Of a DNA stretch of 7,484 nucleotides, positions 1 to 6,170 are shown one piece after another. Below the pieces are notes generated by a model. The model saw only the letters and a program-made list of their open reading frames with translations, was not told the origin of the DNA and ran no database searches. The DNA lies in the NCBI GenBank assembly GCA_964642165.1, contig CAZXOC010000331.1, positions 1 to 7,484 on the forward strand, written 5' to 3'. Made by a program: the position numbers and the translations under genes. Source of the DNA: CAYRVX01 sp964642165. GTDB lineage: Bacteria > Planctomycetota > Phycisphaerae > SM23-33. The first letter of the stretch is position 1. Each line of letters starts with the position of its first letter.

Positions 1-268
1 CCTTCGTGAAGCCGATGCTCGTGGAGATGCTGGTCTGCGGCTCCTGGCCCTGCGCGGCACCGGTGCCGGTGCCGGTGCCGATCGTGCCGTAGCCGTAGTA
101 GTAGAGGGGATTGTACCAGGACGAGTAGTACGGGTCGTAGTAGCCGTACTGGATCATTCGCCACCACTGGTTGTAGTAGGCCTGTTGCCCCGAAGCACTC
201 GAGCAGCAGGCGAACACGACGGCCAACCCAGCCAGCGCAAGGACGATCCGTACACGCGACGTGATCAT
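1..268 (-). CDS. Tyr-rich exported protein, N-terminal part (3' end outside window)
   Basis: I do not recognise a family. The 89 visible residues begin with a signal peptide: basic start (R5, R7), hydrophobic stretch at residues 8-20, then Cys21-Cys22. The residues before Cys21 (V-F-A) are a poor lipobox, so lipidation is uncertain; cleavage by signal peptidase I near Ala25-Gly27 is the alternative. Residues 30-60 are extraordinarily aromatic, with twelve Tyr and three Trp in about 31 positions, followed by a Gly-Thr run (62-70) encoded by a CCGGTG hexanucleotide repeat. The start ATG (266-268) is supported by an AGGAG ribosome site 7 nt upstream on the minus strand. No stop is present because the gene leaves the window at position 1. 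It lies downstream of, and in the same orientation as, another aromatic-rich lipoprotein gene, 245 bp away. Export is well supported; function is unknown. Confidence 0.75.
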   Translation of the reverse strand, partial: MITSRVRIVLALAGLAVVFACCSSASGQQAYYNQWWRMIQYGYYDPYYSSWYNPLYYYGYGTIGTGTGTGAAQGQEPQTSISTSIGFTK

Positions 269-513
269 GGCATAGCTCCTCTGCCCTGTTAGCACGTGTT
301 TCCAATCATTAAGACTACCCCGGATTGCCGAAGTTTCGAGCCTAAAGTGCTTTTTTTTTGCTTCCCGCCGTGAGGCCGTCGACTGCCAACGGTGATTCCC
401 CCAATGGCGCAGCTTTGCGAGCCGGGCCCTCCTGGCTGCAAATTGCCACAAATCGGTAACTTGCGCCAGCAGAGCCAGACGAGCCCACGCCCGACATCCA
501 TCCCGACAGACCG
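269..513. other. Intergenic stretch between the two aromatic-rich protein genes
   Basis: 245 bp separating the large lipoprotein stop from the Tyr-rich gene. It is less GC-rich near 296-360 and carries a run of nine T (351-359; nine A on the coding strand) about 85 bp upstream of the Tyr-rich gene start. An A-tract there could aid a promoter, but no convincing -35/-10 pair is seen. There is no clear terminator for the large lipoprotein gene. A 70-codon minus-strand frame here has no ribosome site or recognisable features. Confidence 0.4.
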
Positions 514-2886
514 CTAGTCGGCGTCCTGCCGCTTCGAGCGAGAGGGCCGGGACCGCCGGCTTTCCGCGCTGCGGCTGGGCGATCGGCTCGGCGTGGGCGT
601 CGGCCTCGACCGCGTCACCGTCCGGCTGGGCGCTCGACTCCTCGTGGGCGCGGGGGTGGGCCGTCGCGGCGTGGGTCGCGAGATCGTCCGGCTCGGGCTC
701 GGGCGGACGGTTGTCGGGCGCCGCGTCGGCGTCGGGCGGCTCACCCTCGGGCGAGGCGTGCTGCTTCGTGACGGCGTCGGCGACGGACGCCGCGTCGGCG
801 TCGGTCGCGGGATCGTCCGGCTCGGGCTCGGGCGGGCGGGCGTCGGACGCCGTGTCGGCGTCGGGCGACTCACGCTCGGGCGAGGCGTGCTGCTGCGCGA
901 CGGCGTCGGCGTGGGACGGACCGTCGGCGTGGACCGCGGGATCGTCCGACTCGGGCTCGGACGCACGGTCGTCGGACGACGCGTCGGCGTCGGGCGGCTC
1001 ACGCTCGGGCGGGGCGTGCTGCTTCGTGACGGCGTCGGCGACGGACGCCGCGTCGGCGTCGGTCGCGGGATCGTCCGGCTCGGGCTCGGGCGGGGAAAGG
1101 CACTGCTGCGGAACGGCGACGCCGTCCGCGTCGGTGCAGCGGCGGGCCGCCGGGGCGCTTCGGTCGCCGGCGTCTCGGTCGCCGAGCGCCGGGTCGGGGG
1201 CTGCGGTACGGGCGTCGGCCGGGAAACCGCCGGTCCCGCGCTCGAACGGCGCGCCGTTGCCCGCCGGCTCGTGGCCGGCAGAGGGAATGCGCTGCTCCGC
1301 AGCCCCGTCGAGCGGCGTGGCCGCGGCGCGGCCGTGTTCGCGGCGGCGGGTTCCCCCGCGGGCGAGCGCCCCTTCGAGGAGGTCCGCCGGATCTCGGAGG
1401 CGCGGAGCATCTCGGAGTAGACCTCCCGCCGGCGGCTCACGCGCGGCGTCGTGTCGGTCGAGCGCTTCCGGAGGGACGAGTACGGCAAGACACTCGAGCG
1501 CAGCGACCGAGAGGGCGTCCTGGCGCGACTCGCCGCCGCGGGGGCGCTCCGCGCGGGCCTCGCGCCGGGCGCGGCCTGCCGACGAAGGACGGTTGTGGTC
1601 GGGGCCAGGCGGGGCAGGACGCGCCCGCCGGCGACGCGCCCCAGGGTGAGCGTGGGGGCGCTGGTCTTGCGCCGCAGGCTGCTCAGGGCGACCCGGTTCA
1701 GGTGCGCCCGGTCCACCGGGCCGAGCGACCTTACGGCGAGCCGCGCGCTGCGGCGATGTCGGCCGGTCGAGTGCCGGGGCCGGCGATACGTCCAGTAGCG
1801 TGGCCAGCCGCCGCTGAAGCCCCAGCTATCGTACCCGCCCCACCAGCGATGGGCGTGGTAGACGTGGTGGACGACGTACTCGGTCGGGGGCCACCAGTAG
1901 GCCGAGGGGTACGAACTCCAGCCGAAGCTGCCCCAGTAGCGCCCGCTGCCGCAGCCGAAGGAGAGACCGAACCCGACGTGCGTGCCGTGGGTGTAGACCG
2001 GGTCCCACCCGTAGCGGCCCGTGATCGTGCAGATGGGGTCGCCGTCCCAGGAGCTGTAGCCCCAACTCGACGGCCACGGATCGACGTACACGCCGCCGAA
2101 CCACGGGCGGTAGAGGGCCAGGCGCCGATAGGGCCACCGCCAGCGCGACCACAAGCGGCGCCGCGGCCAGGTCCACACCGGCCCCCACGCCGCGTAGCAG
2201 GTGGGCGCGTAGACGGGCGTCGGGGTCCAGGAATAGTAGCGGATCAGCAGCGGGGACTGGAAGACCACCGGGTTGGTCACGTACGGCGCGGGCGGGACGA
2301 CCACGACGGGCTCGTCCGCCGCGGACGGCGTGGGCTCGACGGGGGTGGGTTGCGGCACGTCCTCGGGCAGGGGCTGGGCCTCCTCGGCGGCGGCTTCCGC
2401 CGCGGCGAGGAGCTCCTCGGCGTCGTCGGCGAGCAGGTCGTACTCCTCGGCGAGGAGGACGACGGTGGCCCTCGCCGAGGCGTCGGCGGCCTCAAGACCG
2501 TCCACGTCGAGGCCCGCCTCGCCTTCGGGATCGGCCACGAGCCCGTCGGCGACGTCCCACTGCCCGTTGGGGTCGACGATGATGACGACCCCGCGATCGG
2601 CCCGCTCGCCCTCGGGCGGCTCGGGTGCCTCCAGCGCCGCGGCCTCCCAGGGCTCGAGCTCCTCGGGCACGTCGGGCACGTCGGGGGCTAACGGGGGCTG
2701 TTCATCGCCATAAGTGTTGCTTTCAAAGGCGACTGCGTCGGAACCCGCCTCGGGGGGCTGCTCCCAGGTGGCCGCCTGGGGGGAGCCGGTCTCGTAGAAG
2801 ACCTCGATCCCTTCCTCCTCCCCGCAGCCGAGCAGAGACACCACGCCCACCAGCACGACCCACACCGCTCCGCGGAACGCATTCAT
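514..2886 (-). CDS. Large lipoprotein with acidic, aromatic and Arg/Ser/Pro/Thr-rich sections
   Basis: Hypothetical 790-residue protein of unrecognised family. Residues 1-20 form a lipoprotein signal peptide ending in the lipobox LLGC (Cys21), so the mature chain should be membrane anchored outside the cytoplasm. Three sections follow. Residues 22-195 are strongly acidic, Ala/Glu/Pro-rich, with an Ala-Glu helix-prone stretch at about 143-171. Residues 200-370 are packed with Trp, Tyr and Gly and contain Cys230, Cys286 and Cys312. Residues 370-790 are very basic, made almost only of Arg, Ser, Pro, Thr and Ala, with three 43-residue repeats at 599-727. The motif [LF]RSS[AV][LF]P occurs at 462, 529 and 592. 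The start is supported by GGAGG 6 nt upstream. A perfect inverted repeat lies just before the ribosome site. The basic tail could bind a polyanion such as a cell-envelope polysaccharide, but that is a guess from composition. Long open frames on the opposite strand arise from the GC-rich codon use. Confidence 0.8.
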   Translation of the reverse strand: MNAFRGAVWVVLVGVVSLLGCGEEEGIEVFYETGSPQAATWEQPPEAGSDAVAFESNTYGDEQPPLAPDVPDVPEELEPWEAAALEAPEPPEGERADRGVVIIVDPNGQWDVADGLVADPEGEAGLDVDGLEAADASARATVVLLAEEYDLLADDAEELLAAAEAAAEEAQPLPEDVPQPTPVEPTPSAADEPVVVVPPAPYVTNPVVFQSPLLIRYYSWTPTPVYAPTCYAAWGPVWTWPRRRLWSRWRWPYRRLALYRPWFGGVYVDPWPSSWGYSSWDGDPICTITGRYGWDPVYTHGTHVGFGLSFGCGSGRYWGSFGWSSYPSAYWWPPTEYVVHHVYHAHRWWGGYDSWGFSGGWPRYWTYRRPRHSTGRHRRSARLAVRSLGPVDRAHLNRVALSSLRRKTSAPTLTLGRVAGGRVLPRLAPTTTVLRRQAAPGARPARSAPAAASRARTPSRSLRSSVLPYSSLRKRSTDTTPRVSRRREVYSEMLRASEIRRTSSKGRSPAGEPAAANTAAPRPRRSTGLRSSAFPLPATSRRATARRSSAGPAVSRPTPVPQPPTRRSATETPATEAPRRPAAAPTRTASPFRSSAFPRPSPSRTIPRPTPTRRPSPTPSRSSTPRPSVSRPTPTRRPTTVRPSPSRTIPRSTPTVRPTPTPSRSSTPRPSVSRPTPTRRPTPARPSPSRTIPRPTPTRRPSPTPSRSSTPRPRVSRPTPTRRPTTVRPSPSRTISRPTPRRPTPAPTRSRAPSRTVTRSRPTPTPSRSPSRSAESRRSRPSRSKRQDAD
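706..1092 (-). repeat. Three in-frame 129-bp tandem repeats (43 residues each)
   Basis: The plus-strand word GATCGTCCG recurs at 682, 811, 940 and 1069, exactly 129 bp apart. Reading the coding strand, full units span 1092-964, 963-835 and 834-706, each starting with the residues RPSPSRTI. A degenerate fourth unit begins at 705 and soon loses the pattern. By hand alignment the first and third units differ at 6 of 129 positions, with the last 80 positions (in plus-strand order) identical. The middle unit is more diverged. The period is a multiple of three, so copy-number change keeps the lipoprotein in frame. There are no spacers, so this is a protein-coding repeat, not CRISPR. Confidence 0.9.
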
Positions 2887-2906
2887 GGCAAACCTCCCTG
2901 GGCTTG

Positions 2907-2919
2907 CTTGTCGGACAAG
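2907..2919. promoter_or_regulatory. Perfect inverted repeat CTTGTC-G-GACAAG before the large lipoprotein gene
   Basis: Two perfect 6-bp arms flank one central base. The site lies 20 bp upstream of the lipoprotein start and ends 9 bp before its GGAGG ribosome site (2893-2897). As DNA it looks like a dimeric regulator operator. As RNA the one-base centre is too tight for all six pairs, so only a shortened hairpin could form. The regulator is unknown and no convincing -35/-10 pair is visible beside it. Confidence 0.4.
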
Positions 2920-2956
2920 GCCACCTCCCCCCAGACCCTCCAGCGGCCACCAGGTT

Positions 2957-2986
2957 AGGCCGCCCGATTAGTTTTTCGCGCGGCCT
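2957..2986. terminator. Imperfect hairpin between the isomerase and large lipoprotein genes
   Basis: Arms AGGCCGC (2957-2963) and GCGGCCT (2980-2986) pair over 7 bp. After one mismatch, CGA (2965-2967) and TCG (2976-2978) extend the stem around an 8-nt loop. On the plus strand the stem is followed by TTTT; on the minus strand, the direction of both flanking genes, no T-run follows. It marks the boundary between the two genes, but it fits an intrinsic terminator only for plus-strand transcripts, for which no gene is present. It could instead block antisense reading or be an RNA end stabiliser. Confidence 0.3.
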
Positions 2987-3009
2987 TTTCTGCCGGCGCA
3001 AAGGCCCGT

Positions 3010-3026
3010 GCCCGGCGCCTCCGGGC
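3010..3026 (-). terminator. GC hairpin directly after the isomerase stop codon
   Basis: On the minus strand GCCCGG pairs with CCGGGC around a 5-nt loop, and the stem begins at the base after the TGA stop. Only TTT follows, about 6 nt later, so it is at best a weak intrinsic terminator. Rho-dependent termination or 3'-end protection is as likely. Confidence 0.35.
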
Positions 3027-3785
3027 TCACGCCCGTCCTTCGCCCAGACCGTGGGCGACGAGGTAGTCGAGGCTCTCCTTGACGGCCGCCGTCATGTCCG
3101 TCGCGCAGTCGTCCAGCTCGACGACCAGCCACTGGAGAACGTCCTCGTCGGCGGCGCCGATGACGGCGGGGATATCCATCCTGCCGCCCCCGACGGCCGT
3201 GTGCGGCTCGCCCTGCACGAGCGGCCCGTCCTTGACGTGCAGCGCCGGGCAGCGCGAGCCCCACTTCTCCAGAAAGGCCGGCACGTCCACCTCGCCGAAG
3301 CGGCAGGCCCAGTAGACGTCCAGCTCCGAGCAGACGTCCGGCGCCCCGTCGAGAAAGACCTCCAGCCCTTTCGTGCCGTCGAAGTCCTGCAATTCCCACC
3401 AGTGGTTGTGATAGGCCTGGATCAGGCCGTGAGACGTCAGCAGTTCGGCGGCCTTCTGGAGCGCCGCGGCCGCCTCCTTGATCCCCTCGACGGTGTCCCA
3501 GGCCTCGCGGGCCCGCCAGCCCGAGACGACGATGTTGGTGCCGAACAGCCCGGCGTGGTCGACGATCTCGCCGACGGTCTCCTCGGTCGCCAGGCGGGAG
3601 CCGACCGTGGCCACCCGCAGGCCGAGATCGTCGAGGACGCGCTGGATCTCCCGGGGCTCGTGGCCGTGGAAGCCGGCCAGCTCGACGCCGGCGTAGCCCA
3701 TTTGGGCGACCTTCTCCAGGACGCCGAGGAAGTCCTCCTTCGCTTGTTCGCGAACGCTATAAAGCTGAAGGCCGACGGGCTTCAT
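3027..3785 (-). CDS. Sugar phosphate isomerase/epimerase (xylose isomerase-like TIM barrel)
   Basis: A 252-residue protein of the AP endonuclease 2/xylose isomerase-like TIM-barrel superfamily, which covers metal-dependent isomerases and epimerases of sugars, inositols and keto-sugars. Family hallmarks are the first strand GLQLYSVR (residues 5-12), GVEL with Glu35, the strand-end motif YHNHWWEL (125-132), ELDVYWA (154-160), and LHVKDG with His183 and Asp186. Glu223 in VVELDD lies where the family's last metal ligand is expected. The likely ligands are therefore Glu/Asp/His residues among these, as known for the family. The substrate cannot be read. The frame is open to an upstream ATG at 3842, but ATG at 3785 is chosen because the conserved first strand begins there and AAGGA sits 8 nt upstream. 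No signal peptide, so cytoplasmic. It starts 78 nt after the small lipoprotein gene in the same direction and is probably cotranscribed with it. Confidence 0.88.
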   Translation of the reverse strand: MKPVGLQLYSVREQAKEDFLGVLEKVAQMGYAGVELAGFHGHEPREIQRVLDDLGLRVATVGSRLATEETVGEIVDHAGLFGTNIVVSGWRAREAWDTVEGIKEAAAALQKAAELLTSHGLIQAYHNHWWELQDFDGTKGLEVFLDGAPDVCSELDVYWACRFGEVDVPAFLEKWGSRCPALHVKDGPLVQGEPHTAVGGGRMDIPAVIGAADEDVLQWLVVELDDCATDMTAAVKESLDYLVAHGLGEGRA

Positions 3786-3863
3786 GAGATGGGTCCTTTG
3801 GCTGGCATCTGGCGATCGCACGCACGGATGCGCCGCCGGCACGACCGGCGCCGGCGCGGGGCG

Positions 3864-4382
3864 TCACTTGCTCGGGTGCAGGGACCGCCAGAGGTCCAGG
3901 AGCATCTTGCGCTCCACGTCGTGGTCGTACTGATACGTGCGCCACGACTCGTTCTGGGTGACGGTCGTGGCGGCCTCTCGTTCCGCGGGCGTCTTGTCGG
4001 GCACCGTGCTGTAGTCGTCGGCGTCGCGCGGCATGACCCGAAGGACCTCCGCGCCCTGGCGCTGCACGGCCACCGTCGCGGAGGCGACCACGTCCTTGCC
4101 CTCGGACCGCAGCCGCAGCGTGGCCACCTGGCGGGCGGGCGATCGGCCCAGCAGGCGCTCGCGGGGCGCGCTGACCGCCTTCGGGCGCGACTGGATGACG
4201 CCCGCCCGCGGATCGGCCGACTCCACGGAGAAGTACTGGGCCATGACCTCGTTGGCCGCGGCGAACGCGGCCGTGTAGTCCACCGCCCCCAGCGAGCGGC
4301 TCCTGCCCGGCAGCGGCTGGTTGCAGCCCACGAGCACGCACGCCGCCGCCAGCACCACGACGCTCCAACCATGCCGAATCAT
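3864..4382 (-). CDS. Small hypothetical lipoprotein
   Basis: A 172-residue protein with a clear lipoprotein signal: Arg3, hydrophobic residues 7-18 and lipobox LVGC ending at Cys20. The mature part has an AVDYTAAFAAANEVMAQYF helix-like segment (33-51), then DPRAGVIQSRP (57-67), then an alternating stretch VVASATVAVQ (98-107) suggesting beta strands. The pattern of a Tyr/Phe-containing helix followed by a 'GVI..RP' strand and further strands resembles small periplasmic lipoproteins I associate with planctomycetes, but I cannot name a domain. The C-terminal 30 residues are charged and probably helical. The start is supported by GGGAG 7 nt upstream. The gene has its own strong promoter and about 58 nt of leader, and the isomerase gene follows after 78 nt. 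The role is unknown; a link to the isomerase is only by position. Confidence 0.82.
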   Translation of the reverse strand: MIRHGWSVVVLAAACVLVGCNQPLPGRSRSLGAVDYTAAFAAANEVMAQYFSVESADPRAGVIQSRPKAVSAPRERLLGRSPARQVATLRLRSEGKDVVASATVAVQRQGAEVLRVMPRDADDYSTVPDKTPAEREAATTVTQNESWRTYQYDHDVERKMLLDLWRSLHPSK

Positions 4383-4446
4383 CTGCGTTCTCCCTTCGTC
4401 CTGCCGGCTCCCGGGCCGACGGCGTGCGCTGCCACGACGCCGTGGG

Positions 4447-4476
4447 ATTATACCCCGCGCTTCGCGCAGGCGTCAA
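4447..4476 (-). promoter_or_regulatory. Near-consensus sigma-70 promoter of the small lipoprotein gene
   Basis: On the minus strand TTGACG (4476-4471) and a perfect TATAAT (4452-4447) are separated by 18 bp. In such GC-rich surroundings a full TATAAT is a strong signal. Transcription should start near 4440, giving a leader of about 58 nt to the ATG at 4382. The spacer contains the small palindrome GCGCGAAGCGC, a possible operator. The promoter probably also serves the isomerase gene downstream. Confidence 0.7.
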
Positions 4477-4526
4477 AACCTCTGTCGCGTTCGGCGGGCC
4501 GGGGTCCCGGGTGACCTTCCGCACGA

Positions 4527-4540
4527 GGGCGCCCCCGCCC
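4527..4540 (-). terminator. GC hairpin after guaB, no T-run
   Basis: GGGCG and CGCCC arms around a 4-nt loop begin 8 bases past the guaB stop. No T-run follows, so intrinsic termination is doubtful. The stretch 4383-4548 otherwise holds only GC-rich sequence and the lipoprotein promoter. Confidence 0.2.
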
Positions 4541-4548
4541 CGGCGGAG

Positions 4549-6018
4549 CTACTCGTCGTCGGTGGTGGGGACGGTGTAGTTGGGGGCCTCGTGGGTGATC
4601 TGGATGTCGTGCGGGTGGCTCTCGGCGACCGCCGCGGACGAGACGCGAAGGAACCGCGCCGTCGTCCGCAGCTCGTCGATGGTGCTCGTGCCGCAGTGGT
4701 CCATGCCGCTCTTGAGCCCGCCGAGGAGCTGGTAGGTGAACTCGGCCAGCGGCCCGCGGTACGGGACGCGCCCTTCCACGCCCTCCGGCACGAGCTTGGT
4801 GCGGTCGACGATGCTCTCCTGGTTGTACCGGTCGGCGGAACCGGCCAGCATCGCGTCCATCGAGCCCATCCCGCGGTACGTCTTGAACCGCCTGCCGCGG
4901 TAGATGATCGTCTGCCCCGGCGATTCGTCCAGCCCCGCGAAGAGGCTGCCCATCATCACGGCCGACGCGCCGGCGGCCAGGGCCTTGACGATGTCCCCGC
5001 TGTGGCGGATGCCGCCGTCGGCGACGACGGGGACGCCGGCGGCGTCGGCGACCTCCGCGCAGTTTCGCACGGCCGTCACCTGGGGCACGCCCACGCCCGT
5101 CACCACGCGGGTGGTGCAGATCGCCCCGGGCCCGATGCCGACCCGCAGGGCGTCGGCGCCGGCGGCAATCAGGTCCTTCGCCGCCTCGCCCGTCGCGATG
5201 TTGCCGACGATCACCTCGATGTCGTGGGCGGCCTTGATCTGCCGCACCGTCTCCATCACGATGTCCTTGTGCCCGTGCGACGTGTCGACGACGATCACGT
5301 CCGCCTCCCGCTGGATCAGGGCGCCGACGCGGTCGAATTCGAGCACGCCGACGGCCGCCCCTACGCGCAGGCGCCCGCGACGGTCCTTGCAACTCTGGGG
5401 GAACTGGCGCAGGCGCTCGATGTCGCGCATGGTGATCAGTCCGGCCAGCACGCCCGCGTCGTCCACCAGCAGGAGCTTCTCGACCTTGTGGCGGTTGAGG
5501 ATGGTTTCGGCCTCGTCCAGCGAGGTTTCCGGCGGCGCGGTCACCAGGTTCTCCTTGGTCATCACCTCCTCGATGACCGTCTCTTCGGAGAGGAACTTCA
5601 GGTCGCGCGCGGTGAGGATGCCGACGAGCCTGCCGCCGTCGACGACGATCGGGAAGCCCGAGACGTTGTGCTGCTTCATGAGCTGCCGGGCCGTCGCGGT
5701 CGACTCGTTCGGCGGCAGCGTTACCGGGTCGACGATGATGCCGTTCTCCGAACGCTTGACCTTCTCCACCTCTCGCGCCTGCGCCTCGATCGAGAGGTTC
5801 TTGTGGATGAAGCCCAGCCCGCCCTCCTGCGCCAGGGCAATGGCCAACGCCGCCTCCGTCACCGTGTCCATCGGCGCGGAGACCAGCGGGATGTTCAGGC
5901 GGATCTTCCTCGTCAGGTCGCTGGAGGTGTCGATCTCGTCCGGGGCCACCGACGACCGCGCCGGGACCAGAAGCACGTCGTCGAACGTGATTCCTTCGCC
6001 AAAGAGCTTGTCCTGCAT
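4549..6018 (-). CDS. guaB: IMP dehydrogenase
   Basis: Oxidises IMP to XMP with NAD+, the committed step to guanine nucleotides, in the cytoplasm. The 489 residues are normal for the bacterial enzyme. In order: N-terminal FDDVLLVPA (12-20) and SAPMDTVTE (47-55); two CBS motifs forming a Bateman module at about 95-205; VVDTSHGH (243-250); VGNIATGEAA (271-280); the catalytic loop GIGPGAICTTR (294-304) with nucleophile Cys301; ADGGIR (333-338); RGMGSM (382-387); the flap with Arg397-Tyr398; PEGVEGRVPY (411-420); and the C-terminal HPHDIQITHEAPNY (468-481). The residue two before the catalytic Cys is Ala299 (codon GCG), where the usual bacterial motif is GSICTTR; in characterised enzymes that Ser contacts the IMP phosphate. 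GGGAGGAC lies just before the start, with 5 nt after GGAGG. It diverges from coaE and has its own promoter. Identification is secure. Confidence 0.98.
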   Translation of the reverse strand: MQDKLFGEGITFDDVLLVPARSSVAPDEIDTSSDLTRKIRLNIPLVSAPMDTVTEAALAIALAQEGGLGFIHKNLSIEAQAREVEKVKRSENGIIVDPVTLPPNESTATARQLMKQHNVSGFPIVVDGGRLVGILTARDLKFLSEETVIEEVMTKENLVTAPPETSLDEAETILNRHKVEKLLLVDDAGVLAGLITMRDIERLRQFPQSCKDRRGRLRVGAAVGVLEFDRVGALIQREADVIVVDTSHGHKDIVMETVRQIKAAHDIEVIVGNIATGEAAKDLIAAGADALRVGIGPGAICTTRVVTGVGVPQVTAVRNCAEVADAAGVPVVADGGIRHSGDIVKALAAGASAVMMGSLFAGLDESPGQTIIYRGRRFKTYRGMGSMDAMLAGSADRYNQESIVDRTKLVPEGVEGRVPYRGPLAEFTYQLLGGLKSGMDHCGTSTIDELRTTARFLRVSSAAVAESHPHDIQITHEAPNYTVPTTDDE

Positions 6019-6049
6019 GAAGTCCTCCCGGCTCAGAGCCCTTTTTCAG

Positions 6050-6078
6050 ATTACACCGTCGCGCGGCCGCCAAGGCAA
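6050..6078 (-). promoter_or_regulatory. guaB promoter
   Basis: On the minus strand TTGCCT (6078-6073) and TGTAAT (6055-6050) are spaced by exactly 17 bp, matching the sigma-70 consensus at 4 and 5 of 6 positions. Transcription should begin near 6043, leaving about 25 nt of leader that contains the guaB ribosome site. No attenuator or riboswitch fits in so short a leader. Confidence 0.62.
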
Positions 6079-6118
6079 GCCGGCGGCGGCGGGAAAACGC
6101 GTTTTTTCGCTGCGGCGG

Positions 6119-6133
6119 GCCGGTACGACCGGC
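6119..6133. promoter_or_regulatory. Inverted repeat GCCGGT-ACG-ACCGGC abutting the coaE -35 box
   Basis: Perfect 6-bp arms around three bases. The repeat ends at the base before the TTGACT hexamer (6134-6139), an arrangement typical of operators that act on RNA polymerase binding. It lies between the two divergent promoters, so it could influence either. In this GC-rich background such a palindrome can occur by chance. Confidence 0.35.
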
Positions 6134-6161
6134 TTGACTCCTTCCGAAGGGCGGGCACAAT
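6134..6161 (+). promoter_or_regulatory. Likely coaE promoter giving an almost leaderless transcript
   Basis: TTGACT (6134-6139) and CACAAT (6156-6161) are 16 bp apart, matching the sigma-70 consensus at 5 and 4 of 6 positions. The expected start is near 6168, only about 3 nt before the coaE ATG. No good Shine-Dalgarno sequence precedes that ATG (only AGG at short spacing), which agrees with a leaderless or near-leaderless message. Confidence 0.45.
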
Positions 6162-6170
6162 GCAGGCGTC

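Noticed and set aside
351..359. Run of nine T as an intrinsic terminator
   Set aside because: No GC stem precedes it on the plus strand and no plus-strand gene lies upstream.
289..501. 70-codon minus-strand reading frame as a small gene
   Set aside because: No ribosome site, no recognisable motif, and it fills the gap upstream of the Tyr-rich gene where control sequence is expected.
706..1092. CRISPR-like array
   Set aside because: Units are directly adjacent without unique spacers, 129 bp long and in frame with a protein.
593..1420. 275-codon plus-strand frame with Val/Gly/Arg/Leu repeats, antisense to the lipoprotein tail
   Set aside because: It mirrors the 129-bp repeats in another frame. 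The minus-strand frame has a lipoprotein signal and ribosome site; this one has neither.
3786..3842. Upstream ATG giving a 271-residue isomerase
   Set aside because: The extra 19 residues lie outside the fold and the ATG at 3785 has a ribosome site and conserved first strand.
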